Assembly (NCBI RefSeq): GCF_004078655.1
Contig: NZ_RZNC01000003.1
Span: 124,001 to 188,000 of the forward strand
Direction of reading: 5' to 3'
Length of the DNA: 64,000 nt
Source of the DNA: Labedella populi
Lineage (GTDB): Bacteria; Actinomycetota; Actinomycetes; Actinomycetales; Microbacteriaceae
Both the position numbers and the translations under genes were made by a program. The stretch's first letter is position 1. Every line of letters begins with the position of its first letter. Under the pieces are notes generated by a model that was not told where the DNA came from, ran no database searches, and saw only the letters and a program-made list of their open reading frames with translations. Of the stretch, positions 35,350-45,347 are shown piece after piece.

Positions 35350-37389
35350 TCAGTCCTCGAGGAGGCCCCGGCGCCTGAGCAGCGGCGTGATGTCCGCGTC
35401 GCGACCGCGGAACCGGCGGTAGGACGCGATCGGATCTGCGGATCCGCCGATGCCGAGCACGTACTCGCGGAACCGGTCGCCGTTGGCGCGCGTGAGCCCT
35501 CCGTTCTCGCGAAACCACTCGACCGTGTCGGCGTCGAGGACCTCGCTCCAGATGTACGAGTAGTAGCCGGCGTCGTACCCGCCCGAAAATGTGTGGGCGA
35601 AGTAGGTACTCGCGTACCGCGGGGGTACGGCGGGGTTGTCGAGCCCCACGGCGGCCAGCGCGCGAGCCTCGAAACCGGCGACGTCGGTGATCTCCTCGTC
35701 CGCGTTCACACGGTGCCAGGCCTGGTCGAGGAGAGCTGCAGCGAGATATTCGCTCGTGTTGAACCCCTCGTTGAAGGCGGCCGATGCGTGCAGCCTCTCG
35801 ACGAGTTCGGCCGGCATCGGCTCGCCTGTCTCCACGTGAACGGCGTACCCGGAGAGGATCTCCGGCCAGAGCATCCACATCTCGTTGACCTGGCTCGGGA
35901 ACTCGACGAAATCACGGTGGACGTTCGTCCCGGAGAAGCGTGGATAGGTGACCGTGGCGAGCAGACCGTGAAGAGCGTGTCCGAACTCGTGGAACGCGGT
36001 CACGACCTCGTCGTAGCTGAGGAGGGTGGGCCGGCCGTCGGCGGGTTTCGGCACGTTGAGGTTGTTCACCACGATGGTCGGGTCGCCGAGCAGGTGGTTC
36101 TGGGCGATGAGCGAATTCATCCATGCGCCGCCCCTCTTCGAGTCCCGCGTATAGAGGTCGAGGAGGAACAGTCCACGCGCCGAACCATCCTCGTCGAAGA
36201 CCTCGAACACGCGCACCTCGGGGTGGTAGGCGACGAGATCGAATCGCTCCTCGAAGGAGAGTCCGTAGAGCTTCGACGCCGCGGTGAAGATGCCGTCGTG
36301 GTACACCCGCTCGGCTTCGAAATACGGGCGCATGGCAGCGGTGTCGACGGCGTACCGCTCGTGCCGCAACTTCTCCGTCAGGTGAGCCCAGTCCCAACTC
36401 TCGACCGTGCCGTCCGTGGACAGCCGCTCGAGCTCGCGCTGCTCGAGTCGTGCGTTGCGTGCGGCAACAGGGGCGAGCCGCTCGAGCATGTCGGCGACGT
36501 TCTGCGGGTTCTTCGCCGTCTGGTCCGCGGTGACGAAGGACGCATGATCCGCGAAGCCGAGGAGGCGTGCGCGCTCGGCGCGAAGTCGTACGATCTCGAG
36601 GAGGACGGCCCGGTTGTCGTGGTCGCCGCCGCGTGCGCCGCGCGACCGAGAGGCGGCCATGATGCGCTCACGCAGCGCTCGGTTCGTCAGCGACGCGAGA
36701 GTCGGGTGGCCCGTGGGCAGCACGAGCGTGATGACGTAGCGGCCATCGAGGCCGCGTTGCCGAGCGGTCTCGGCAGCGGCGGAGATCTCGCCGGCGCTCA
36801 ATCCATCCAGCTCAGCAAGGTCGTCGACGACGACGGCGAGATCGTTCGTGTCGGCGAGCAGATTCTTCTCGAACGTCGTCGTGAGGGAGGACAAGCGGGT
36901 GTTGTAGTCGGTGAGTCGCGCCTTCTCGGCCGACGAGAGACCTGCTCCGGCCAGGGTGAACTCGGTGTGGTACCGCTCGAGGAGGTGGCGCTCCTCGTCA
37001 TCGAGTTCGAGATCGTCTCGTCGTTCCCAGAGGGAGCGGATCCGGCGGTAGAGGCGGCCGTCGAGCCGGATCGAATCCTCGTGAGCGGCGAGCAGCGGCG
37101 CGACGCGCTCCTCGATCGCATTCGTCACGTCGTTCGAGTCGGCCGAGCTCTTGTTGTAGAAGACGTGGAGGACGCGGGAGAGCAGGACACCGGAACGCTC
37201 GAGGGCTTCGAGGGTGTTCTCGAAAGTCGGCTCTTCGCTCAGGGCGATGATCTCGGCGACCTCGGCCTTCTGCTCCGCGACGCCCCGTTCGATCGCCGGC
37301 AGGTAGTGCTCGTCCGTGATGAGCTCGAAAGGAGGAAGCTGGTAGGGGAGGCTGCTGGCCTGGAAGAAGGGGTTGTCCGATGTCGACAT
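35350..37389 (-). CDS. M3-family metallopeptidase (peptidyl-dipeptidase Dcp / oligopeptidase type)
   Basis: A 679-residue cytoplasmic zinc peptidase degrading oligopeptides. The HEFGHALHG zinc motif is near residue 463, followed by FVEFPSQVNEMW. It starts MSTSDNPFFQASSLPYQLPPF, typical of Dcp proteins. The GGAGGG before the ATG is a good ribosome site, and TAATGT just upstream of it could also be a -10 box. The length matches Dcp. It is convergent with clpX. Confidence 0.94.
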   Translation of the reverse strand: MSTSDNPFFQASSLPYQLPPFELITDEHYLPAIERGVAEQKAEVAEIIALSEEPTFENTLEALERSGVLLSRVLHVFYNKSSADSNDVTNAIEERVAPLLAAHEDSIRLDGRLYRRIRSLWERRDDLELDDEERHLLERYHTEFTLAGAGLSSAEKARLTDYNTRLSSLTTTFEKNLLADTNDLAVVVDDLAELDGLSAGEISAAAETARQRGLDGRYVITLVLPTGHPTLASLTNRALRERIMAASRSRGARGGDHDNRAVLLEIVRLRAERARLLGFADHASFVTADQTAKNPQNVADMLERLAPVAARNARLEQRELERLSTDGTVESWDWAHLTEKLRHERYAVDTAAMRPYFEAERVYHDGIFTAASKLYGLSFEERFDLVAYHPEVRVFEVFDEDGSARGLFLLDLYTRDSKRGGAWMNSLIAQNHLLGDPTIVVNNLNVPKPADGRPTLLSYDEVVTAFHEFGHALHGLLATVTYPRFSGTNVHRDFVEFPSQVNEMWMLWPEILSGYAVHVETGEPMPAELVERLHASAAFNEGFNTSEYLAAALLDQAWHRVNADEEITDVAGFEARALAAVGLDNPAVPPRYASTYFAHTFSGGYDAGYYSYIWSEVLDADTVEWFRENGGLTRANGDRFREYVLGIGGSADPIASYRRFRGRDADITPLLRRRGLLED

Positions 37390-37473
37390 CCCTCCACATT
37401 AGGGCGTCGGTGCGGGCAGTCCGCGAGCGTCACACAGCACTCACCCGGCCGGGCGTCGCAATAGGGTGAGAGC

Positions 37474-38325
37474 ATGACCGCCGCTTCGTCGACACCAGCA
37501 TCTCCAGCGACACCAGCAAAACCAGTCGCCGAGCGATACACCCACGGTCACCACGCGAGCGTGCTGCGTACGCACTCCTGGCGCACCGTCGAGAACTCCG
37601 CAGCATACCTCGTGCCCCACCTCGCTTCGGGCCTCGATGTCCTCGACGTCGGAAGCGGCCCGGGAACGATCACCGTCGACCTCGCCCGCCGCGTCGGCCC
37701 CGGCCGAGTCGTGGGCCTCGACTCCGTCCCGGATGTCGTCGCGACGGCGTCGGAGCTCGCGTCGGCCGAGGGCGTCTCGAATGTGGAGTTCGTGACGGGC
37801 GACGCCTACGCCCTCGACTTCCCCGACGACTCCTTCGACGTCGTCCACGCACATCAGGTGCTCCAGCACCTGGCCGATCCCGTCGCGGCGCTTCGGGAGA
37901 TGCGTCGCGTCGCGCGGCCCGGCGGCATCGTCGCCGCTCGCGATGTGGTCTACCTCGGAGCGTCGTGGTTCCCGCTGCTGCCCGGGCTCGACGACTGGAT
38001 GCGCATCTACCAGGACGTGGCCCGGGCCAACGGCGGCGATCCGAATGCCGGACGCACACTGAAGGCGCTCGCTCGCCGCGCGGGACTCTCCGACGTCGAG
38101 AGCACGGCTTCCATCTGGTGCTTCTCCGGTCGGGCCGACCGCGAGTGGTGGGGCGGGGCGTGGGCGGAACGCGCCGTCGCGTCGAGCTTCGCACCGCAGT
38201 CCATCGAGTCCGGCGCCGCGACCATGGAGGAGCTGCAGGCCGTCTCAGCCGCGTGGACGGCCTGGGTCGCCGACGACGACGCCTGGTTCTCCATGCCGCA
38301 CGGCGAGATCATCGCGCGCGTCTGA
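37474..38325 (+). CDS. Class I SAM-dependent methyltransferase
   Basis: A 283-residue UbiE/Methyltransf_11-type enzyme. SAM-binding motif I VLDVGSGPGTITVDLA, motif II region VEFVTGDAYALDFPDDSFDVVHAHQVLQHL, and a post-motif RPGGIVAARDV. The first 20 residues are Ala/Pro/Thr repeats and disordered. TAGGGT lies 6 nt before the ATG (leaderless candidate). It is convergent with the 77-residue gene, 20 bp away. The methyl acceptor is unknown. Confidence 0.85.
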   Translation: MTAASSTPASPATPAKPVAERYTHGHHASVLRTHSWRTVENSAAYLVPHLASGLDVLDVGSGPGTITVDLARRVGPGRVVGLDSVPDVVATASELASAEGVSNVEFVTGDAYALDFPDDSFDVVHAHQVLQHLADPVAALREMRRVARPGGIVAARDVVYLGASWFPLLPGLDDWMRIYQDVARANGGDPNAGRTLKALARRAGLSDVESTASIWCFSGRADREWWGGAWAERAVASSFAPQSIESGAATMEELQAVSAAWTAWVADDDAWFSMPHGEIIARV

Positions 38326-38345
38326 CATCGTCATTGCGACGGCGA

Positions 38346-38579
38346 TCACCAATCGTCGTCGGACTCCGACGCCGGGCTCGACTCGGCCCGACCATCGAGG
38401 GTGACGACGGTCCCGTCGTCGAGGGTCGCGAGGGGTCGCCCCTCGAGCCATGTAAGGGTCCAACTGCTGCCGGCGGCGGCGCCGAGCCGTTCCTCCGCCT
38501 CCCGCAGCGGAGTATGCAACTCGGCAGGAACGGCAGCGGGGGGCTGCGAGCCGACGGTCCACCGCGTGCCGAGTTTCAC
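38346..38579 (-). CDS. Small conserved protein of unknown function
   Basis: 77 residues, soluble, acidic at the C-terminus (ESDDDW). The middle part, SSWTLTWLEGRPLATLDDGTVVTLDG, looks like a small beta structure. Its GTG start overlaps the acetyltransferase stop (GTGA), so it is coupled to it and is the last gene of the valS operon. No known domain. Confidence 0.65.
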   Translation of the reverse strand: MKLGTRWTVGSQPPAAVPAELHTPLREAEERLGAAAGSSWTLTWLEGRPLATLDDGTVVTLDGRAESSPASESDDDW

Positions 38580-39118
38580 GAGGCGCCCGTCGGCGCGGTC
38601 TCGTCGGGCTCGTTGTGCTCGCTATGCTCGCTATGCGTACCGTGCGTACGGGGCCCCACCGACATCTCGTAGGTCACCCACGTCGTGCGCGTCGCGAGCC
38701 GGTCGTAGACGCGCTGGGCCGTCTCGTTGTCCGCAGCCGTGATCCACGACACACCCGAGTGCCCTTCGGAGCGGGCGAGGTCGCGCAGGAAGGCGAGGAT
38801 GTCGCTCGCGACACCGCGGCCCCGCGCGGACTCGGCGACGTACAAATCGTCGAGGTAGAGCGCCGTCGTCCCCTCGAGGGGCTGGGCGATGGTCCGCACG
38901 TGGGCGAGCGCGATGAGTGAGGGGGTGCCCGCGGCGGCGTCTGCGTCGGGGTCCTCGACGACGAAGGCGCGCAGCCCGTACTCGCCGTTCGTGATCCACT
39001 GCCACGTCTGCACGGCGCGCTCGTCCGTGATCGGTGCGTGGTAGAACGTCGCATAATCCTCGTAGAGGGTCAGCCACGGGAAAAAGTCGTCGGCGCGCGC
39101 TTGCCGGATCTCGGTCAT
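38576..39118 (-). CDS. GNAT-family N-acetyltransferase
   Basis: A 180-residue acetyltransferase with acetyl-CoA motif A near YLDDLYVAESARGRGVASDIL (RGRGVAS is the pyrophosphate loop). The C-terminal tail HSEHSEHNE comes from a 9-bp tandem repeat (38616-38633) and is likely disordered. It starts 24 bp after valS ends, so it lies downstream in the same operon. The substrate is unknown. Confidence 0.88.
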   Translation of the reverse strand: MTEIRQARADDFFPWLTLYEDYATFYHAPITDERAVQTWQWITNGEYGLRAFVVEDPDADAAAGTPSLIALAHVRTIAQPLEGTTALYLDDLYVAESARGRGVASDILAFLRDLARSEGHSGVSWITAADNETAQRVYDRLATRTTWVTYEMSVGPRTHGTHSEHSEHNEPDETAPTGAS

Positions 39119-39142
39119 CGGTCCGTCCTCACGTTCGTCTCT

Positions 39143-41728
39143 TCAGTGTTCCGTCGGGGCGAGCTCGACCCGGGTCACGGCGAGTTCCGGACCCTCCGAG
39201 ATCGACAGTTCGGCGATCCGGCCGACCGCCCGGAGGTCGTCGGCGACGGCCTGCAGGAGAGCGACGGATCCGGCCGGCGCGGCGATCGCGGCGAACGACA
39301 CCGGGGTCTTCTGCGAGGCCTTCGCGTCCGTCTTGGCGCGCCGCACGGATGTGAGCGCGAGGCTCGTGAGGGTCAGAAGCGCGGGGTCGCCGGCCTCGGC
39401 CACGGCGAGCTCCTCGACGGTCGGCCACGCAGCGGTGTGGATGGAGGAGTCGTGCCACCAGGACCAGGCCTCTTCCGTCGCGAACGGGATCACGGGAGCG
39501 AAGAGGCGTAGGAGGGTGTCGAGGGCGAGGCGGAGGGCGGCGACCGCCGAGGCCTGACCCGGAGTGCCCTCGGCGTACGCGCGCTCCTTGACGAGCTCGA
39601 GGTAGTCGTCGCAGAACGTCCAGAAGAAGCTCTCGGTGATCTCCAGTGCTCGTGCATGGTCGTAGGCGGCGAGGGCGGAGCTCGCGTCGGCGACGATACC
39701 GCGCAGCGTCGCGAGCATGCTCAGGTCGACGGGCTCGGTGACGGTCGCGCTCTCCGCGGCGGGGAAGGACAGGATGAACTTCGACGCGTTGAGGATCTTG
39801 ATCGCGAGGCGTCGGCCGATCTTCACCTGCGTGGGGTTCTGCGGATCGAATCCGGCGTCCGTGCCGAGCCGAGCGGATGCGGCCCAGTAACGGACGGCGT
39901 CCGAGCCGTGCTGCTCGAGGATTCCGGCGGGCGTCACGACGTTGCCCTTCGACTTCGACATCTTCTTGCGGTCCGGGTCGAGGATCCAGCCCGACAGGCC
40001 CGCATGGTCCCACGGCTTGCGGTCGAACTCGAGGGTCGAGCGCAGCATCGTCGAGAACAGCCACGTCCGGATGATGTCCTGACCCTGCGGACGGAGTGAG
40101 AACGGGAAGACGGCGTTCCACAACTCGGGGTCGGTGTCCCACTTGCCCGCGAGCTGCGGAGTGAGCGACGACGTGGCCCACGTGTCCATGACGTCGACCT
40201 CACCGATGAAACCGCCGGCGATCCCGCGCTGCGACTCGTCGTACCCGGTCGGCGCGTCGCTCGACGGGTCGACGGGCAGGGCGTCGGCGGACGGCACGAT
40301 GGGGGAGTCGTAGACGACGTCGCCGTTCTCGTCGAGCGGGTACCACAGAGGGATCGGGACGCCGAAGAAGCGTTGGCGCGAGATCAGCCAGTCGCCGCTC
40401 AGCCCGTTCACCCAGTTCTCGTAGCGCACGCGCATGAAGTCGGGGTGCCACTCGAGTTCGCGGCCGAATTCGAGGAGCCGCGCCTTGAGCTCCTCGTCCC
40501 GCGCGCCGTTGCGGATGTACCACTGGCGGGTCGAGACGATCTCGAGGGGGCGGTCGCCCTTCTCGAAGAACTTCACCGGGTGGGTGATGTTGCGGGGTTC
40601 TCCGATGAGGTCACCGGAGGCCGCGAGCTGCTCGATGACCGCTTGCTTGGCGCTGAACACCGTCTTGCCCGCGAGCGCCGTCCACGCCTCGAGAGCGGAC
40701 TCGCCGACGATCACGGCGGGGGCGTCGGCGATGATGCGACCGTCGCGACCCACGATGGTGCGGTTGGGGAGATCGAGCTCGCGCCACCACACGACATCCG
40801 TCACATCACCGAAGGTGCAGACCATCGCGATGCCGGCGCCCTTGTCCGGCTGGGCGAGGTGGTGAGCGAGCACGGGGACCTCGACGCCGAAGACCGGCGT
40901 CCTGACGGTCGTTCCGAAGAAGGGCTTGAACCGCTCGTCATCGGGGTGGGCGACGAGTGCGACGCACGCGGGAAGGAGCTCCGGACGCGTCGTCTCGATC
41001 TCGATTGTGCCGCCGTCGGGACGGTGGAACGCGATCCGGTGGTACGCGGCGGGCTGGTCCTTGTCTTCGAGTTCCGCCTGGGCGACGGCGGTGCGGAAGG
41101 TGACGTCCCAGAGCGTCGGTGCCATCGCCTGGTAGGCCTCGCCGCGCTCGAGGTTCGCGAGGAACGACTTCTGGCTGATGCGAAGCGAGTCCTGATCGAT
41201 CGTCCGGTAGCTCTGCGTCCAGTCGACGGAGAGGCCGAGCGTGCGCCACAGGGCCTCGAACTGCTTCTCGTCCTCGACGGTGAGGCGTTCGCACAGCTCG
41301 ATGAAGTTGCGGCGGCTCACGGGCACCTGGTCGGCGGCCTTGATGCTCTTGCCCTCACCGCCGTCGTGTGGCGGCACGAAGTCGGGCACGTAGGGAAGGC
41401 TCGGGTCGCAGCGCACGCCGTAGTAGTTCTGCACGCGGCGCTCCGTCGGCAGCCCATTGTCGTCCCAGCCCATCGGGTAGAAGACGGTGTGGCCGAGCAT
41501 GCGCTGGTAGCGCGCGATGACGTCGGTGTGGGTGTAGCTGAAGACGTGACCGATGTGGAGCGAGCCGGACGCGGTCGGTGGCGGCGTGTCGATCGAGTAG
41601 ACCGAGTCGTGCCCACGGGTGACGGCGGCGTCACGGTCGAACCGGTACGTCCCGTCCGTCTCCCACGTCGTGCCCCACTTGTCTTCGAGACCTTCGAGTA
41701 CGGGCTTGTCGGGCAGGGCGTTGCTCAT
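39143..41728 (-). CDS. valS: Valyl-tRNA synthetase
   Basis: An 861-residue class Ia synthetase charging tRNA-Val. The HIGH motif is in GSLHIGHVF, KMSKS in RKKMSKSKGNV, and the connective-peptide editing domain lies between, with an anticodon-binding helical domain after it. It lacks the long C-terminal coiled coil of E. coli ValS and so matches the shorter type. ATG 41728 begins MSNALPDKP; 12 extra codons are open upstream. The acetyltransferase and 77-residue genes follow. No T-box motif is visible in the 100-bp leader. Confidence 0.96.
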   Translation of the reverse strand: MSNALPDKPVLEGLEDKWGTTWETDGTYRFDRDAAVTRGHDSVYSIDTPPPTASGSLHIGHVFSYTHTDVIARYQRMLGHTVFYPMGWDDNGLPTERRVQNYYGVRCDPSLPYVPDFVPPHDGGEGKSIKAADQVPVSRRNFIELCERLTVEDEKQFEALWRTLGLSVDWTQSYRTIDQDSLRISQKSFLANLERGEAYQAMAPTLWDVTFRTAVAQAELEDKDQPAAYHRIAFHRPDGGTIEIETTRPELLPACVALVAHPDDERFKPFFGTTVRTPVFGVEVPVLAHHLAQPDKGAGIAMVCTFGDVTDVVWWRELDLPNRTIVGRDGRIIADAPAVIVGESALEAWTALAGKTVFSAKQAVIEQLAASGDLIGEPRNITHPVKFFEKGDRPLEIVSTRQWYIRNGARDEELKARLLEFGRELEWHPDFMRVRYENWVNGLSGDWLISRQRFFGVPIPLWYPLDENGDVVYDSPIVPSADALPVDPSSDAPTGYDESQRGIAGGFIGEVDVMDTWATSSLTPQLAGKWDTDPELWNAVFPFSLRPQGQDIIRTWLFSTMLRSTLEFDRKPWDHAGLSGWILDPDRKKMSKSKGNVVTPAGILEQHGSDAVRYWAASARLGTDAGFDPQNPTQVKIGRRLAIKILNASKFILSFPAAESATVTEPVDLSMLATLRGIVADASSALAAYDHARALEITESFFWTFCDDYLELVKERAYAEGTPGQASAVAALRLALDTLLRLFAPVIPFATEEAWSWWHDSSIHTAAWPTVEELAVAEAGDPALLTLTSLALTSVRRAKTDAKASQKTPVSFAAIAAPAGSVALLQAVADDLRAVGRIAELSISEGPELAVTRVELAPTEH

Positions 41729-41828
41729 GGGAACTCCGGTTCGATGTAGGCGGCACCGTGTCAACGTGCCTCATGTGGATGCGCCCATCCTACCGGCCGT
41801 GCTCACCGGCATGCCTCCTGGCTCCGTG

Positions 41829-43469
41829 TCAGATCGAGGGGCGCATGGGGACATCGGCGAGCAAGCGCCTCGTGTACTCGTGCTCCGGCGCCGTGAAGAC
41901 CGTCTCGGTCGGTCCCGTCTCCACGATGCGTCCCTCGTGCATCACGGCGACGCGATCGCTCATGTGGCGGATGACCGAAAGATCGTGCGAGATGAGGACG
42001 TAGGACAGGCCACGCTCGCGCTGGAGATCGTCGAGCAGATCGAGCACTCCGGCGGCGACGGTCGCGTCGAGCGCGGAAACGGGTTCGTCGAGGACGAGCA
42101 CCCGGGGTTCCGCGGCGAGTGCGCGCGCGATCCCGACCCTCTGCCGTTGGCCGCCCGACAGAGTCCGCGGGGAGCGGTCGAGGAGCGCCGGTTCGAGGGC
42201 CACGCCGGCGAGCGCCTCAGCGGCGCGCTCCCGGCGCTGTCGCGGGGAGAGCCCGCCGGGCAACGCGTCTGCAATGACGTGTTCGACGGTCCATCGGGGG
42301 TCGACCGTGCTCGAGGTGTCCTGCGAGACGAACCCGACGAGGCGTCTCCTCGGCCGACGGGATCTCTCGGGCACTCCCGACCAGGCCTCGCCCTCGAGAA
42401 GGACCGCTCCGGCGTCCGGTTCCGTGAGGGCCAGGAGGAGCCGACCGACCGTCGTCTTCCCCGAGCCGGATTCCCCGACCACTCCGAGCGTCTCGCCGGA
42501 CTGCACATGCACATCGACGCCGTCGACCGCCCGCGTGGCGTGGGAGCCGCGGCCGAACGACTTCTCGAGCCCGGTCGCGGAGAGGACCGGTCGGGCACCG
42601 GCGTCCGCAGGCATCTGGGAACTCGAGCCCGCCTGCGCAGGGACTGGCGCACTCTCCGCCTCGCGTGCGAGGAGGGCCGTGTGTCGGGGCACTCCCTCCG
42701 GCACCGCGTGGACGAGTTCACGGGTGTAGGGGTGCGCCCCGCCCGCGAGGATCACCGCGGTCGGCCCCTCGTCGATGACTCGGCCGTGCCGCATCACCAG
42801 CACGCGATCCGCGAGTGAGGCCACGACCCCGAGATCGTGGCTGATGAGGAGCAGTCCCGTCTCCGCGTCCCGCAAGTCGGCGAGCAGCCGCAGGATGCCG
42901 GCCTGGACGGTCATGTCGAGGGCAGTCGTCGGTTCATCGGCGATGAGCAGCCGGGGTTCCGCCGCGATTCCCGAGGCGATGAGGGAACGCTGCCGGAGCC
43001 CGCCGGACAACTCGTGGGGATACTGACGAGCGCGCAGTTCGGGACGCGGAACGCCGACGCGCGCGAGGAGATCGACGACGGCGCGCCGACGCGCACGCGC
43101 GGAGGTCCGCCGGTGCAAGCGGAGCGGATCGCCTACCTCGGCACCCACTCGGCGGAGCGGGTCCAGCGAGACGAGCGCGTCCTGCGAGATGAGCCCGACG
43201 ACATCGCCGCGGAGGCGCTGCAGTTCCCGCTCTGCGAGTCGCGAGACGTCGTGCCCCGCGAGTTCGAGTCGACGGGCGTCGACGTGCGACCCGGTCCCCG
43301 CGAGTCCGAGGATCGTTCGCGCCGTGACGCTCTTGCCCGAGCCGGATTCGCCGACGATGGCGACGCACTCGCCCGGAGCGATCGAGAACGAGACGTTGCG
43401 CACGACGCTCGTCCGGTCGCGACCGGCACCGAACGAGACCGACAGTTCCTCGACGGCGAGCAGGGTCAT
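41829..43469 (-). CDS. Dipeptide/oligopeptide-type ABC importer ATPase, DppD-DppF fusion
   Basis: A 546-residue protein with two ABC ATPase domains of the peptide/nickel family. Domain 1 (about 5-245): GESGSGKS, LSGGLRQRS, LLIADEPTTALD. Domain 2 (about 295-530): GESGSGKT, LSGGQRQRVGIA, VLVLDEP. Each is followed by a Dpp-type C-terminal extension (HPYTRELVHAVPEG, HEYTRRLLADVP). The ATG overlaps the stop of the DppC-type permease gene (ATGA). It is the last gene of a four-gene importer operon. Confidence 0.93.
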   Translation of the reverse strand: MTLLAVEELSVSFGAGRDRTSVVRNVSFSIAPGECVAIVGESGSGKSVTARTILGLAGTGSHVDARRLELAGHDVSRLAERELQRLRGDVVGLISQDALVSLDPLRRVGAEVGDPLRLHRRTSARARRRAVVDLLARVGVPRPELRARQYPHELSGGLRQRSLIASGIAAEPRLLIADEPTTALDMTVQAGILRLLADLRDAETGLLLISHDLGVVASLADRVLVMRHGRVIDEGPTAVILAGGAHPYTRELVHAVPEGVPRHTALLAREAESAPVPAQAGSSSQMPADAGARPVLSATGLEKSFGRGSHATRAVDGVDVHVQSGETLGVVGESGSGKTTVGRLLLALTEPDAGAVLLEGEAWSGVPERSRRPRRRLVGFVSQDTSSTVDPRWTVEHVIADALPGGLSPRQRRERAAEALAGVALEPALLDRSPRTLSGGQRQRVGIARALAAEPRVLVLDEPVSALDATVAAGVLDLLDDLQRERGLSYVLISHDLSVIRHMSDRVAVMHEGRIVETGPTETVFTAPEHEYTRRLLADVPMRPSI

Positions 43470-44389
43470 GAGGGCCTCCCCGACTGTCCCGACTGTCCCG
43501 ACTGTCCCGAGGGGCCCGACTGTCCCCAACCGGCCGACCGCGCGTCGAGGGAACGGCCGATCGTCGTGGTCGCAAGAGTCGTCGCGAGGATCAGGAGCCC
43601 CGGGAAGACCGTGAGCCACCACGCGGTCGTCAGGTACACGCGGGCCGATGCGAGCATCGCGCCCCACTCGGGCGCGGGCGGCTGCGCACCGAGGCCGAGG
43701 AAGCTCAACGAGGACGCCCAGACGACCGCTTGCCCGACACCGAGGGTCGCGAGTGCCAGGAGGGGCGAGAGCGCGTTCGGCAGGATCGTCCGCAGCACGA
43801 TCCGCGCGGGCGAGTGCCCGAGCAGTCGCGCGGACTCGACGTAGCCGGAGGCGCGAACCCTGAGGAGGCTCGTGCGGATGATGCGGGCGTACCCCGGGGC
43901 CGTCGACAGGCCCACGGCGACCGTGGCCGCGACCGGCCCCGGTCCGAGCACGAGGATGACGAGGAGCGCCGAGAGGAGTGCGGGGAACGCGAAGAGCACC
44001 TCGACGGTCCGGCCCACCACGGCGTCCGCGAATCGGCCGCCGAACACCGCGACGAGGGCGAGGAGGAGAGCCGTCGCGAGACCGATACCCGTCGCCGCCA
44101 GCCCGATGAGGAGCGACGATCCCGCGCCGTGCACGATTCTCGTGTAGACGTCGCGTCCGGACTCGTCCGTGCCGAAGGGATGCGCGAGCGAGGGCGGCTG
44201 GAAGGAGTCGAGCGGGGCGACGGCCGCGGGGTTCTGCGGTGCGAGGAACCCGGGCGCCACGCTCGCGACGACGAGGCTTACGGCGAAGACCACCGCCACG
44301 ACCTCGCCGAGGGTCACGCGGCGCCAGCGGCGACCCGGCGTTGGAACCGCGAGGAGGGGATCGACGGCCGGGGACGTTGTGTGCGTCAT
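43466..44389 (-). CDS. ABC importer permease, DppC type
   Basis: A 307-residue inner-membrane permease with about six transmembrane helices and an N-terminal FGTDESGRDVYTRIVHG segment, the DppC/OppC hallmark. The EAA-like cytoplasmic loop reads ESARLLGHSPARIVLRTILPN. The C-terminal tail is a GQS tripeptide repeat encoded by 9-bp tandem repeats. ATGA overlaps lie at both ends of the gene, showing tight coupling with dppB-like and ATPase genes. Confidence 0.93.
   Translation of the reverse strand: MTHTTSPAVDPLLAVPTPGRRWRRVTLGEVVAVVFAVSLVVASVAPGFLAPQNPAAVAPLDSFQPPSLAHPFGTDESGRDVYTRIVHGAGSSLLIGLAATGIGLATALLLALVAVFGGRFADAVVGRTVEVLFAFPALLSALLVILVLGPGPVAATVAVGLSTAPGYARIIRTSLLRVRASGYVESARLLGHSPARIVLRTILPNALSPLLALATLGVGQAVVWASSLSFLGLGAQPPAPEWGAMLASARVYLTTAWWLTVFPGLLILATTLATTTIGRSLDARSAGWGQSGPSGQSGQSGQSGRPS
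43482..43526. repeat. 9-bp tandem repeat (GACTGTCCC) at the 3' end of the DppC-type gene
   Basis: Units at 43482-43490, 43491-43499, 43500-43508 and 43518-43526 are perfect; 43509-43517 is a variant. It encodes Gly-Gln-Ser repeats just before the stop codon. Confidence 0.92.
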
Positions 44390-45342
44390 CGCGTCACGAT
44401 CCCGATGCGCGGGTCGATGATCCGCGTGAGCGCGTCCGTCACGACGGTGAGGATCACGTAGACGAGCGCCGAGACGAGCACGACCCCGGTCACGACAGGG
44501 ACGTCGCGGACCGTGACAGCCTGCAGCAGCGAACGGCCGAGGCCGGGTCTCGCGAAGATCGTCTCGACGACGACCGCGCCGCCGATGAGGTAGCCGAACG
44601 CCCACGCCGAGAGTCCGAGAGCGGGGAGCGCGGCGTGGCGGAGCGCGTGCCGGAATCGGAGGCCCGTCGCTGTCTCGCCGCGCGCCACTGCCGATGTCGC
44701 GAAAGGAGCAGAGAGGGCTTCGTCGAGCGAGCCCCTCATCACGTGGGCGAGGAATCCGGCGATCGGCACCGCGAGAGTGACGACGGGCAGCACGAGCCCT
44801 GCGGGAGTCCCCGTCGAGACGGGCGGGAACCATGCCAGCGCTGTGCTGAAGACCGCGATGAGGATCGTCGCGAGCCAGAAGTGGGGCACGGCCGACGCGA
44901 CGATCTCCACCGTGTCGCCGATGGCCGCGCCTGCGCGCGAACTGCGGGTGTGGGAAAGGGTGAGCGCGAGGGCCATCGCCCAGGCGAGCAGGAGCGCCAG
45001 GACGGCGAGAGTCGCCGTGCCGGGCACGGTGTCGGCGAGGATCTGGACGACGGGCTGCCGGAGCGCGTACGAGGTACCGAGGTCGAGCCGGAGGAGAGCG
45101 AGCATCGCGATCCCGTACTGCACGATGAGCGGCTGATCGAAGCCGTACCTCTGCCTCACGGCGTCGAGAGCCTCTTCCGATGCCTGGGAGCCGGGCCCAC
45201 CGAGGGCGGCCTCCGCGGGGTCACCGGGGACGAGTCGAGTGATGAAGAAGACGAGCGTCGCGGACGCCCACAGCACGACGGTCGCGCGCAGGACGGTCCG
45301 TGCCGTCCAACGCACGATCGCCTGCGCGCGGGAGCCGCTCAC
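44386..45342 (-). CDS. ABC importer permease, DppB type
   Basis: A 318-residue inner-membrane permease with about six helices. The N-terminal TLVFFITRLVPGDP segment and the VRQRYGFDQPLIVQY stretch are diagnostic of DppB/OppB proteins. The conserved cytoplasmic loop is GLRFRHALRHAALPA. GTG start, 5 bp after the binding-protein stop. It pairs with the DppC-type permease. The substrate could be peptides, nickel or another small ligand. Confidence 0.93.
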   Translation of the reverse strand: MSGSRAQAIVRWTARTVLRATVVLWASATLVFFITRLVPGDPAEAALGGPGSQASEEALDAVRQRYGFDQPLIVQYGIAMLALLRLDLGTSYALRQPVVQILADTVPGTATLAVLALLLAWAMALALTLSHTRSSRAGAAIGDTVEIVASAVPHFWLATILIAVFSTALAWFPPVSTGTPAGLVLPVVTLAVPIAGFLAHVMRGSLDEALSAPFATSAVARGETATGLRFRHALRHAALPALGLSAWAFGYLIGGAVVVETIFARPGLGRSLLQAVTVRDVPVVTGVVLVSALVYVILTVVTDALTRIIDPRIGIVTR

Positions 45343-45347
45343 CGGCG

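Noticed and set aside
39129-40181. Long minus-strand frame inside valS
   Set aside because: An Arg/Pro-rich shadow in another frame of the same strand, typical of high-GC DNA.
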